In this document: one piece after another, positions 1 to 7,399 of the stretch
How the letters are laid out: each line of letters opens with the position of its first letter
Position numbering within the stretch: the first letter of the stretch is position 1
Origin: Knufia peltigerae
Lineage: Eukaryota > Ascomycota > Eurotiomycetes > Chaetothyriales > Trichomeriaceae
Length of the DNA stretch: 63,099 nucleotides
Direction: 5' to 3'
Assembly: GCA_030247855.1 (NCBI GenBank)
Contig: JAPDRN010000174.1
Coordinates: 1-63,099 of the forward strand
Notes under the pieces: model-generated
Told to the model about the DNA's origin: nothing
The model's input: the letters and a program-made list of their open reading frames with translations, nothing else
Database searches by the model: none
Made by a program: the position numbers and the translations under genes

Positions 1-353
1 ACGTCTACGCGCTGCCGCTGGCCCGTGTGATGGAAGTGCTGCATGCACCGCGCACCTCGCTGGGCTGGTTCGACGGCCGCGCCGTGCTTGACCGCCGCTC
101 GCACACGCTGGCGCTGGTGGACCTGCGGCAATGGCTGGATGTGACGCCGGCTGCTTCGCCGCTGCTGACCATCGTCGTGCTGCAGGCCGGTGAAGCACGC
201 TTCGGTCTGGTGGTGGACCAGGTGCGCGGGCGCGAGGAAGTGGTCATCAAGCCACTGCCCAAGGCCCTGCGCGGCCTGCGCGGTTACGCCGGTGCAACCT
301 TGATCGGCGATGGTCGCATGGCCCTGATCCTGGACGTGGACGGGCTGCGCTGA
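1..353 (+). CDS. cheA: CheA histidine kinase, C-terminal end only (partial)
   Basis: The reading frame is already open at the window edge and closes with TGA at 351-353, so only about the last 117 residues are seen. They form the CheW-like regulatory domain found at the end of CheA. The stretch VVDQVRGREEVVIKPL followed by GATLIGDGRMALILDVDGL is the usual closing signature of that domain and matches the end of the complete CheA at 5037-7016 (GATILGDGRVALIVDIGGL). The domain docks CheA to CheW and receptors. The following motC/motD genes fit the cheA(-cheB)-motCD order known from Pseudomonas-type flagellar clusters. It could in principle be a long CheW, but the terminal signature favours CheA. 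A GCCGGGCC/GGCCCGGC-type palindrome (358-376) lies just after the stop and may be a SMAG relic. Confidence 0.85.
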   Translation, partial: VYALPLARVMEVLHAPRTSLGWFDGRAVLDRRSHTLALVDLRQWLDVTPAASPLLTIVVLQAGEARFGLVVDQVRGREEVVIKPLPKALRGLRGYAGATLIGDGRMALILDVDGLR

Positions 354-420
354 AGCCCGCCGGGCCATGCCCGGCGACCCGAAAACTGTGACTACCGTCT
401 GTACACGACCTACCGGTGTC

Positions 421-447
421 TCAAGTCCCATTCATACAAGCCGATAC
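421..447 (+). promoter_or_regulatory. Sigma-28 (FliA) promoter for motC
   Basis: TCAAGTCC, an 11-base spacer, then GCCGATAC. The flagellar sigma-28 consensus is TAAAGTTT-N11-GCCGATAA; the -10 half matches 7 of 8. The -10 ends only 7 bases before the motC ATG, so transcription would begin at or next to the start codon. Confidence 0.7.
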
Positions 448-454
448 CGGACCC

Positions 455-1195
455 ATGGATAGACTCAGCCTCATTGGACTTTTCCTCGCCCTGGCCTCGC
501 TGGTCGGTGGCAGCATCCTCAAGGGCGCCGGCCTGGCGTCGTTGTGGTCGCCTGCCGCCTTCGTGATCGTCATCGTCGGCACCATCGCCGCCATCCTGCT
601 GCACACCTCGCCGGCGGTGTTCAAGCACGCCTTCAAGATCGTGCGCTGGGTCGTGCGGCCGCCGCACAGCGACCGTCGCGAACTGATCCAGCAGATCGTG
701 GAATGGAGCAACATCGCCCGCCGCCAGGGCCTGCTCGGCCTGGAATCGCAGGTGGAAGCGCAGCAGGACCCGTTCCTGCGCAAGGGCCTGCAGCTGCTGG
801 TGGACGGCGTTGAACCCGAATCGATCCGGCACATGCTGGAGATCGAACTGGGTAGCCAGGAGCACCAGGACCAGGCCGCCGCGAAGGTGTTCGAAAGCAT
901 GGGCATCTACGCGCCTACGCTGGGCATCATCGGCGCCGTGCTCGGCCTGATCGCGGTGATGAAGAACCTCGCCGACCCGAGCAAGCTCGGCCACGGCATC
1001 GCCGCCGCGTTCACCGCCACCATCTATGGCATCGCCTCGGCCAACCTGCTGTTCCTGCCCATCGCCGCCAAGCTGAAGGGCGTCATCGCCCATTCCAGCC
1101 GCGACCGCGAAATGGTCATCGAAGGCCTGATCTCGATCGCCCAGGGTGAGAACCCGCGCAACATCGAAACCAACCTCTCCGGCTTCCTGCACTGA
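455..1195 (+). CDS. motC: Flagellar motor stator protein, MotA family (MotC)
   Basis: A 246-residue inner-membrane protein of the MotA/TolQ/ExbB proton-channel family. With MotD it would form the ion-driven stator that turns the flagellum. Membrane segments are seen near residues 4-22 and 28-48, and two more near residues 150-200, where the pattern YAPTLGIIGAVLGLIAVM is the MotA hallmark. The ATG at 455 is preferred over an upstream in-frame GTG (416) because family members begin with MDRLSLIG-type sequence directly before the first membrane helix, and because a sigma-28 promoter overlaps the upstream stretch. The stop is followed after one base by motD, indicating translational coupling. The second-stator name MotC rather than MotA is inferred from the cheA-motCD-ParA-CheW gene order. 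Confidence 0.92.
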   Translation: MDRLSLIGLFLALASLVGGSILKGAGLASLWSPAAFVIVIVGTIAAILLHTSPAVFKHAFKIVRWVVRPPHSDRRELIQQIVEWSNIARRQGLLGLESQVEAQQDPFLRKGLQLLVDGVEPESIRHMLEIELGSQEHQDQAAAKVFESMGIYAPTLGIIGAVLGLIAVMKNLADPSKLGHGIAAAFTATIYGIASANLLFLPIAAKLKGVIAHSSRDREMVIEGLISIAQGENPRNIETNLSGFLH

Positions 1196-1196
1196 C

Positions 1197-2210
1197 ATGG
1201 CCCGTCGCAAGCACCACGAAGAGCACGCCAATCACGAGGCATGGGCCATCCCCTATGCCGACCTGATGACGCTGCTGCTCGCCTTCTTCGTGGTCATGTA
1301 CGCGATCTCCTCGGTCAACGAGGGCAAGTACCGGATCATGGCCGACGCCCTCACCGATGCCTTCGGTGGTGCGCCGCGCACCATCAATCCCGTGCAGGTC
1401 GGCAACAAGCAGGTGCAGGGCGGCGGCTGGGACAGTCCGTCGGTGATCAAGTCCGGCACCAGGATCGGGCCATCCGCTCCAGCGCCCTCGCACGACCCCA
1501 CCCTGCTGCCGGCGATGGCCTCGCAGATGCGCATGCCGGTGTCGGTGCACAATCAGGAGCAGATCGCGCGGGCCGAGCGCCAGCTCAACAGCATCGCCGA
1601 CCGCCTGACCGCCGCGCTGGCACCACTGATCGACCGCGGCATGATCAGCGTGCGCCGCACCGAACTGTGGATTGAAGTCGAGATCAACAGCGACATCCTG
1701 TTCCCGCCCGGCTCGGCAGCGCTGGACGTGCATGCGCGCGACACCCTGGCCAGCCTGGCCGGCGTGCTGCGCGACGTGCCCAACAGCGTGCGCGTGGAAG
1801 GCCACACCGACAACGTGCCGATTGCCACCGCCACCTTCCCGTCCAACTGGGAACTGTCGGCCGGGCGCGCGGCCAGCGTCGTGCATCTGTTTGCCGACCA
1901 GGGCCTGCAGCCGTCACGGCTGGCGATGGTCGGCTATGGCCAGTTCCGCCCACGCGAAGCGAATGACAGCGCGCAGGGCCGCAACCGCAACCGGCGGGTG
2001 ATGGTCATCATCCTGGCCGACACCAGTCATTCGGTGGACCCGCTCGGCGAACGCCTGAATGCCGCCACCGGCGCCACCCGCAACGCGAGCGAGCAGGCCG
2101 CCGCAGCACCGGCCACCCCCCCCATTTCCCCCATCGCACCGGTGCAGTTGCCACCGGTGCCGGCTGGCAGCCGTGTCGGCGCCGCCGTTCCCCCGGCAAT
2201 GAAGGAGTAA
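1197..2210 (+). CDS. motD: Flagellar motor stator protein, MotB family (MotD)
   Basis: A 337-residue partner of MotC. It has a short basic N-terminus (MARRKHHEEHANHEAW) and one membrane helix (about residues 20-38, PYADLMTLLLAFFVVMYA). The aspartate in YADLMT is the conserved proton-binding residue of MotB proteins. The C-terminal half is an OmpA-like peptidoglycan-binding domain with VEGHTDNVPI and NWELSAGRA, which anchors the stator to the cell wall. The tail after about residue 290 is alanine- and proline-rich and probably disordered. The ATG at 1197 lies one base after the motC stop. An upstream in-frame codon at 1146 lies within motC and would add residues not typical of the family. The next gene begins 4 bases downstream, so the four genes from motC form one operon. 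Confidence 0.93.
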   Translation: MARRKHHEEHANHEAWAIPYADLMTLLLAFFVVMYAISSVNEGKYRIMADALTDAFGGAPRTINPVQVGNKQVQGGGWDSPSVIKSGTRIGPSAPAPSHDPTLLPAMASQMRMPVSVHNQEQIARAERQLNSIADRLTAALAPLIDRGMISVRRTELWIEVEINSDILFPPGSAALDVHARDTLASLAGVLRDVPNSVRVEGHTDNVPIATATFPSNWELSAGRAASVVHLFADQGLQPSRLAMVGYGQFRPREANDSAQGRNRNRRVMVIILADTSHSVDPLGERLNAATGATRNASEQAAAAPATPPISPIAPVQLPPVPAGSRVGAAVPPAMKE

Positions 2211-2214
2211 TCCG

Positions 2215-2997
2215 ATGCGCATCTGGGCAGTCGCCAACCAGAAGGGCGGAGTCGGCAAGACCACCACCACCCTCGCCCTCGGTCGCGGCCTGGCCGCGCT
2301 CGGCCACCGCGTGCTGCTGATCGATCTCGATCCGCATGCCTCGTTGACCCGCGCCTTCGGCGTGCCGATCGAGCCGGCACCGGCCGGCGTGCTGGAACTG
2401 TTCGGCGCACCGCCGGCCGACCTGTCCGCGCTCAGCCATGCCAGCAACATCGGCGGACTCGAATACGTGTGCGCGCAGGCCTCGCTGGCCACGCTGGAAC
2501 GACGCAGTGCCAACCAGCCGGGCCTCGGTCTGGCTCTGCAGAACGCCCTCGCCCGCCACCAGGGCCAGCATGACTACATCCTGCTGGACTGCGCGCCAAC
2601 CCTGGGCCTGCTGATGATCAACGCGCTGGCCGCGGCCGATCGCCTGATCATCCCGACCCAGGCCGAGCCATTGGCCCTGCACGGCCTGGATGGCATGGTC
2701 CGCACCGGTGAGATGGTCGAACGTTCGCGCCGCCGGCCGCTGCCGATCTCGATCCTGCCGACGCTGTTCGACCGCCGCACCCGCACCGGCAACGAATCGC
2801 TGCGCGCCATGCAGGACCGCCACGCAAGCCGCGCCTGGGAAGATGCGATTCCGATCGACACCCGCATCAGCAATGCGGCCGGACTGACCTTGCCGAGCAT
2901 CGGCGAGGACTACCCGGGCCGTGGCCTGGCGGCCTATCGACGCGCGTTGAACTGGATCCTCGGTGAGGACGCACGTGCCCTGGAGCAGGCGGCATGA
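2215..2997 (+). CDS. ParA/MinD-type ATPase of the chemotaxis cluster (ParC-like)
   Basis: A 260-residue ParA-family ATPase. The deviant Walker A motif NQKGGVGKTTT lies at residues 8-18, Walker A-prime LIDLDPHAS near 40, and Walker B ILLDCAP near 120. Homologues encoded next to cheW and motCD (ParC of Vibrio, PpfA-like proteins elsewhere) position chemoreceptor arrays in the cell instead of partitioning DNA. No ParB gene or parS-like site is beside it, which supports the chemotaxis role. The start is 4 bases after the motD stop, and the gene overlaps the next gene by ATGA. Array positioning at the pole is inferred from the family and gene order. Confidence 0.9.
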   Translation: MRIWAVANQKGGVGKTTTTLALGRGLAALGHRVLLIDLDPHASLTRAFGVPIEPAPAGVLELFGAPPADLSALSHASNIGGLEYVCAQASLATLERRSANQPGLGLALQNALARHQGQHDYILLDCAPTLGLLMINALAAADRLIIPTQAEPLALHGLDGMVRTGEMVERSRRRPLPISILPTLFDRRTRTGNESLRAMQDRHASRAWEDAIPIDTRISNAAGLTLPSIGEDYPGRGLAAYRRALNWILGEDARALEQAA

Positions 2998-4223
2998 ACA
3001 CCACCGGCATGCTGGACGACTATCTGGACGAGCTGCTCGGCGACATTGCCGTCACACCGGTCGCCGCTGATGCCGCGCCACGCCCGGCGAGCGCAGCGGC
3101 CGACGCCCAGCGCGAGCCGACCTGGGATGATCTGCCGACCGAAGTGATCTACGAAACCGACGCCGTCGCAGTGGCCCCGGCCAACGATGATGCTTCGCTC
3201 GAAGCCGCCTTCAACGCTGCTGCCACGCCTGCGGCCGACACCGGACGCGAGCCCACCTGGGACGATCTGCCGGCTGAAGTGATCTACGAAACCGACACTG
3301 TCGTAGCCACCCCGGCCAACGACGATGCTTCCCTCGAGGCCGCCTTCGACGCTGCTGCCACGCCTGCGGCCAACACCGGACGCGAGCCCACCTGGGACGA
3401 TCTGCCGGCTGAAGTGATCCATGAAACCGCGCCCGTGGCCATTGCCGCTGTCGCACCGCCCGCGCCGGAACCCACCTGGGATGACCTGCCGGACGAAGTG
3501 ATCTACGAAACCGACGCCGCCGACAGCCTGGCGCACACCGACAGCCCCGGATTGCAGGCCGCTTTCGAAGCCGCCGCCGACGGCGAGGAGGTTGCTGCCA
3601 TCGCTGCGCCGGTCGTTGCCAAGGCCGCCGCGCGCCCCGCACCAGCACCGATGCCATCGATGACCCGCGCCGCCGTCGCACCGCCGCCACGGCTCGCGGT
3701 GGACACCCCCTCCAGCAACCGCCCCGGTTCCTGGCAGGAGCTGCAGGCCCAGGCGCATCAGCCCGCCAGCAGCCCGCATCCGCAGAACCGCCGCGCCGGC
3801 GAACGCACATCGCGCTGGCTGCGCCTGCGCTGCGGTACCCAGGCTTACGCCCTGGAGCTGCTGAAGGTTCAGGAAGTGGTGCTGCCGGTGCCGTTGCTGC
3901 CATTGCGCGGCACCGCCCCGGAAATGCTCGGCATCATGAACCTGCGTGGCCAGGTGGTGCCGGTGATGGATCTTGGCCTGCACCTGGGCGCAGTTTCCGC
4001 CGAGGATGACGCGCAGACCCGCATTGTCGTGCTTGAAGAGAACGGCGAGACCCTGGGCCTGCGTGTGTCGGCCGTGGAGGACGTTGCCAACCTGACCGAC
4101 TCGCAGATCGAACCACCTGATACCGCCCGAATCTGCCAGATCTCCAATGAACTGTTCCGCGGCGTGGCCCGCATCAGCCAGCGGCCGATGATCCTGCTCG
4201 ACGCCACGCAGCTGCTGGGGTGA
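2994..4223 (+). CDS. CheW-domain protein with repeat-rich N-terminus (ParP-like)
   Basis: A 409-residue protein. The C-terminal part (from about residue 268) is a CheW domain with LRLRCGTQAYALELLKVQEV and MLGIMNLRGQVVPVMDLG. In ParP proteins the CheW-like part enters the CheA-receptor array and captures the ParC ATPase. The first 210 residues are acidic and alanine/proline-rich, and contain four copies of the motif EPTWDDLPxEVIxET at residues 41, 86, 131 and 159. The first three are spaced exactly 45 residues apart. The gene overlaps the ParA-like gene by ATGA, so the two are translationally coupled. The repeats look like a flexible multivalent linker, but no function for them is known to me. 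Confidence 0.88.
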   Translation: MNTTGMLDDYLDELLGDIAVTPVAADAAPRPASAAADAQREPTWDDLPTEVIYETDAVAVAPANDDASLEAAFNAAATPAADTGREPTWDDLPAEVIYETDTVVATPANDDASLEAAFDAAATPAANTGREPTWDDLPAEVIHETAPVAIAAVAPPAPEPTWDDLPDEVIYETDAADSLAHTDSPGLQAAFEAAADGEEVAAIAAPVVAKAAARPAPAPMPSMTRAAVAPPPRLAVDTPSSNRPGSWQELQAQAHQPASSPHPQNRRAGERTSRWLRLRCGTQAYALELLKVQEVVLPVPLLPLRGTAPEMLGIMNLRGQVVPVMDLGLHLGAVSAEDDAQTRIVVLEENGETLGLRVSAVEDVANLTDSQIEPPDTARICQISNELFRGVARISQRPMILLDATQLLG

Positions 4224-4263
4224 ATCCGTGCTGGGAATCGGCGCTCCGCACCGATACCCACCC

Positions 4264-4290
4264 TAAAGAACTGCCCCGCGGTGCCGTTAT
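4264..4290 (+). promoter_or_regulatory. Sigma-28 (FliA) promoter for the STAS-cheY-cheA unit
   Basis: TAAAGAAC, an 11-base spacer, then GCCGTTAT. The -35 half matches the TAAAGTTT consensus in 6 of 8 positions, spacing is exact and the -10 is strong. It stands 30 bases before the STAS gene start. Confidence 0.8.
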
Positions 4291-4320
4291 GAATGCTGGA
4301 ACCGTTTGTCCGGAGCAACG

Positions 4321-4629
4321 ATGAGCACTGTCGAACTGGGTGAGGATCTCGGCATCGAGAGCAGCACCGAGCTCAAGAACCGCCTTTCGCCCTTGGTGGC
4401 GGAAGCAGGCGAGCTGACCCTGGATGCAAGCCAGGTCGGTCGCATCCACACCGCCAGCGTGCAGGTGCTGTGTGCCTTCGTACAGGCCCGCCGCCAGGCA
4501 GGCTTGGGCACTGGCTTCCACGGTTGCACTGCAACCTTCCGTGACGCTGCACGCCTGTTGGGCGTCACCCAGGCCCTGGGCCTGGACGTACCCCATGACA
4601 ACCTGAAATCTGTGGAGAACGCTGCATGA
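4321..4629 (+). CDS. STAS-domain protein of the chemotaxis operon
   Basis: A 102-residue protein resembling anti-sigma-factor antagonist (STAS) domains, with the alternating beta/alpha pattern LTLDASQVGRIHTASVQVLCAF in the middle. The usual phosphorylatable serine position of SpoIIAA is here within RIHTASVQ. STAS proteins of this kind are found next to cheY/cheA in gammaproteobacterial flagellar clusters; their role is not settled. The ATG at 4321 has a GGAG ribosome-binding site seven bases upstream, while an in-frame TTG at 4306 has none. The end overlaps cheY by ATGA. Confidence 0.8.
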   Translation: MSTVELGEDLGIESSTELKNRLSPLVAEAGELTLDASQVGRIHTASVQVLCAFVQARRQAGLGTGFHGCTATFRDAARLLGVTQALGLDVPHDNLKSVENAA

Positions 4630-4991
4630 GCGCACGTATCTTGGTGGTGGATGATTCGGCGTCGATGCGCCAGATGGTTTCCTTCGCCCTCACCTCGGCC
4701 GGTTTTGCCGTCGAAGAAGCTGAAGACGGCGCGGTCGCGCTCGGACGTGCCAAGGGCCAGCGCTTCAATGCGGTGGTCACCGACGTCAACATGCCGAACA
4801 TGGACGGCATCGCGCTGATCCGCGAACTGCGCCAGCTGCCGGACTACAAGTTCACGCCGATGCTGATGCTGACCACCGAGTCGGCAGCGGACAAGAAGTC
4901 CGAAGGCAAGGCCGCCGGTGCCACCGGCTGGCTGGTCAAGCCGTTCAATCCCGAACAGCTGGTCGCCACCGTGCAGAAAGTGCTGGGCTGA
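4626..4991 (+). CDS. cheY: Chemotaxis response regulator CheY
   Basis: A 121-residue single-domain receiver. The acidic pocket is VVDD (residues 7-10), the phospho-acceptor is Asp53 in VVTDVNMPNMDG, the conserved Thr lies in LMLTTES and the Lys in WLVKPFNP. Phosphorylated by CheA, CheY would bind the flagellar switch. No output domain is present, which fits CheY. It overlaps the STAS gene and precedes cheA by 45 bases in the same unit. Confidence 0.93.
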   Translation: MSARILVVDDSASMRQMVSFALTSAGFAVEEAEDGAVALGRAKGQRFNAVVTDVNMPNMDGIALIRELRQLPDYKFTPMLMLTTESAADKKSEGKAAGATGWLVKPFNPEQLVATVQKVLG

Positions 4992-5036
4992 TCGCCCCGC
5001 ACTGCTCCCCCTCTTCGCTTCCGGATCGCCACTGCC

Positions 5037-7016
5037 ATGAGCATGGACCTGCAACGCTTCCACGCCACTTTCTTCGAGGAGAGCCGCGAAGGCCTCGACG
5101 CCATGGAGGCTGGCCTGCTGGCCCTGGAATCGGGACAACAGGACCCGGAGATCATCAACTCGGTGTTCCGTGCCGCCCACTCCATCAAGGGCGGTGCAGG
5201 CACGTTCGGCTTCGATGCCATCGCCGGGCTGACCCACGTGCTGGAGACACTGCTGGATGAGCTGCGGGCCGGCAAGCGTGCACTGGAAGGCAACGCCGTC
5301 GATGCGATGCTGTCGTCGGTGGACGTCCTGCGCGCCCTGTTGCGCGAGGCCGAACACGGCCAGCCCGCCGATCCCGCAGCGGTTGCCGCGGTGAAGGTGC
5401 GCCTGGAAGCGGTGCTGTCCGGCCAGGCGCCCGCCGCCGCCGCACCTGCTGCCGCCAGCAAGGTGGACGACACGCCGGAAGCCTGGCAGATCGGCTTCAC
5501 CCCGGCGCCGTCACTGTTCATGAGTGGCAACGACCCGCTGCGCATCATCCGCGAACTGGAACACCTGGGTTCGCTGCAGGTGGCCGCGCGCATGGACCGC
5601 CTGCCCGGCTTTGCCCAACTCGACCCGCTCGAAGCCCACCTTGCGTGGGATCTGGGCCTGGTCGGCAAGGTGCCGCGCAGCAAGATCGAAGATACCTTCG
5701 CCTGGGTGCTGGACGACTGCGAACTGGACATCCGTCCCGCCGCACCGCCCAGCCTGGCCACGCAGGCACCGACTGCCCCGCCGATGGCCGCTGCCGCGCC
5801 TGCCGCTGCCGCACCGACAGCCAGTGCTGGCGCCAGCCAGGAAGCGGAAACTTCCATCCGCGTCAGCGTCGACAAGGTCGATGCACTGATCAACCTGGTC
5901 GGCGAACTGGTCATCACCCAGGCCATGCTCAAGCAGGTCTCGCACGCCCTGGATCCTGTGCATGCCGAGAGCCTGTTCGCCGGCCTGGACCTGCTTGAAC
6001 GCAATACCCGCGACCTGCAGGAAGCGGTGATCGGCGTGCGCATGCTGCCGGTCGATGCGGTGTTCCGCCGCTTCCCGCGCCTGGTCCGCGACCTGTCCGG
6101 CCGCCTCGGCAAGCACGTGCGTCTGCGCACGATCGGCGAAGGCACCGAACTGGACAAGGGCCTGATCGAGAAGATCGCCGATCCGCTGGTGCATCTGGTC
6201 CGCAACTCCATCGACCACGGCCTGGAAATGCCGGACGTGCGTCGCGATGCCGGCAAGGACGAGACCGGCACGATCACCCTGGCCGCCTCGCACCAGGGCG
6301 GCCACATCGTCATCGAAGTCAGCGACGACGGCCGCGGCCTGAACCGCGAGAAGATCCTGGCCAAGGCGCACGAACGCGGCCTGGCCGTGCCGGACAACCC
6401 GACCGATTCGCAGGTCTGGGACCTGATCTTCCAGCCCGGCTTCTCCACTGCCGATGCGGTGACCGACCTGTCCGGCCGCGGCGTGGGCATGGACGTGGTC
6501 CGCCGCAACATCCAGGCGCTCGGTGGCGAGGTGCAGATTGAAAGTGGCCTCGGCATCGGCACCCGTACGCTGATCCGGCTGCCACTGACCCTGGCCATCC
6601 TCGACGGCATGACCGTAGCGGTGGCCGGCGAAACCCTGATCCTGCCACTGGCCTACGTGCTTGAAGCACTGCAGCCGCAGCCCGACGACATCCGCAGCAT
6701 GGCCGGCGAAGGCCGCGTGCTGCGCGTGCGTGGCGAATACCTGCCGATCCTGTCGCTGAGCGAGTACTACGGCTATGGTCCGCGTGCCCCCGGCAGTGAA
6801 TCGTTGGTGGTGGTGGTGGAAGGCGATGGCCAGAAGATCGCGCTGGAGGTGGACGAACTGGTGGGCCAGCAGCAGGTCGTGGTGAAGAACATCGAGAACA
6901 ACTACCGCCGCATCGGCGGGGTTTCCGGTGCCACCATCCTCGGCGATGGCCGCGTCGCCCTGATCGTCGACATCGGCGGCCTGGTGCGTTCGCTACGGGT
7001 GCCGCAGGCGGCCTGA
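5037..7016 (+). CDS. cheA: Chemotaxis histidine kinase CheA
   Basis: A complete 659-residue CheA. The P1 phosphotransfer domain has its histidine at position 48 (AAHSIKGGAGTFGF). A middle region at about 150-240 (PLRIIRELEHLG...) is probably the P2 response-regulator docking domain. Next come a low-complexity Ala/Pro linker, the P3 dimerisation helix (VDKVDALINLVGELVITQAML, about 280-345), the P4 ATPase with HLVRNSIDHGLE and DDGRGL, and the P5 CheW-like domain to the end. ATG occurs at 5037 and 5043; either may be used. CheA couples receptor state to CheY and CheB phosphorylation. This is a second CheA besides the fragment at the window start, so two signalling arrays, or a duplicated system, are possible. 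Confidence 0.95.
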   Translation: MSMDLQRFHATFFEESREGLDAMEAGLLALESGQQDPEIINSVFRAAHSIKGGAGTFGFDAIAGLTHVLETLLDELRAGKRALEGNAVDAMLSSVDVLRALLREAEHGQPADPAAVAAVKVRLEAVLSGQAPAAAAPAAASKVDDTPEAWQIGFTPAPSLFMSGNDPLRIIRELEHLGSLQVAARMDRLPGFAQLDPLEAHLAWDLGLVGKVPRSKIEDTFAWVLDDCELDIRPAAPPSLATQAPTAPPMAAAAPAAAAPTASAGASQEAETSIRVSVDKVDALINLVGELVITQAMLKQVSHALDPVHAESLFAGLDLLERNTRDLQEAVIGVRMLPVDAVFRRFPRLVRDLSGRLGKHVRLRTIGEGTELDKGLIEKIADPLVHLVRNSIDHGLEMPDVRRDAGKDETGTITLAASHQGGHIVIEVSDDGRGLNREKILAKAHERGLAVPDNPTDSQVWDLIFQPGFSTADAVTDLSGRGVGMDVVRRNIQALGGEVQIESGLGIGTRTLIRLPLTLAILDGMTVAVAGETLILPLAYVLEALQPQPDDIRSMAGEGRVLRVRGEYLPILSLSEYYGYGPRAPGSESLVVVVEGDGQKIALEVDELVGQQQVVVKNIENNYRRIGGVSGATILGDGRVALIVDIGGLVRSLRVPQAA

Positions 7017-7039
7017 ACTGCTCTACACGTTGTACCTGA

Positions 7040-7066
7040 CCGCCGCCCTCCGGGGCGGCGGTTTTT
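7040..7066 (+). terminator. Rho-independent terminator after cheA
   Basis: A perfect 9-base-pair stem (CCGCCGCCC with GGGCGGCGG), a 4-base loop and TTTTT. It ends the STAS-cheY-cheA unit. The rest of the 383-base space up to the next gene holds the receptor promoter; nothing coding was seen. Confidence 0.9.
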
Positions 7067-7260
7067 GTTTGCGCGCGTGCGCGGCAGCAATCGTACCTAC
7101 GCGCAACGCGGCGGCGCCCACAACTGTGAACTCCGTCGTACTGCGTCGTGAACCTGATCGGGCGCATGGTTTCGCCTGAAACCACGCCGTCACTGCGAAA
7201 GCCCCGCCACTGCTTGCTTTCCGTTGGTTTCCCTACGCCAGCGAATGTGACATCGGTCCA

Positions 7261-7287
7261 TAAAGTACGGCGCAGCTGCGCCGCTAT
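7261..7287 (+). promoter_or_regulatory. Sigma-28 (FliA) promoter for the first chemoreceptor
   Basis: TAAAGTAC, an 11-base spacer, then GCCGCTAT, matching TAAAGTTT-N11-GCCGATAA in 12 of 16 positions. It leaves a 5' leader of roughly 105 bases before the receptor ATG. Confidence 0.8.
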
Positions 7288-7399
7288 CTCGGGTTGACGG
7301 CAGTCACCGATCCTTCACCCGGCACCACCGTTTCCTCCTGCAACGACCTTTTGCCCGCGGCGCCGCCGCCGGTATTCTGCCCACCTTGGAGCACCCTGC

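Noticed and set aside
2215..2997. ParA-like gene as a sign of a plasmid or origin partition system
   Set aside because: No ParB gene or parS-like repeats are near; it overlaps a CheW-domain gene and follows motCD, which is the chemotaxis arrangement.
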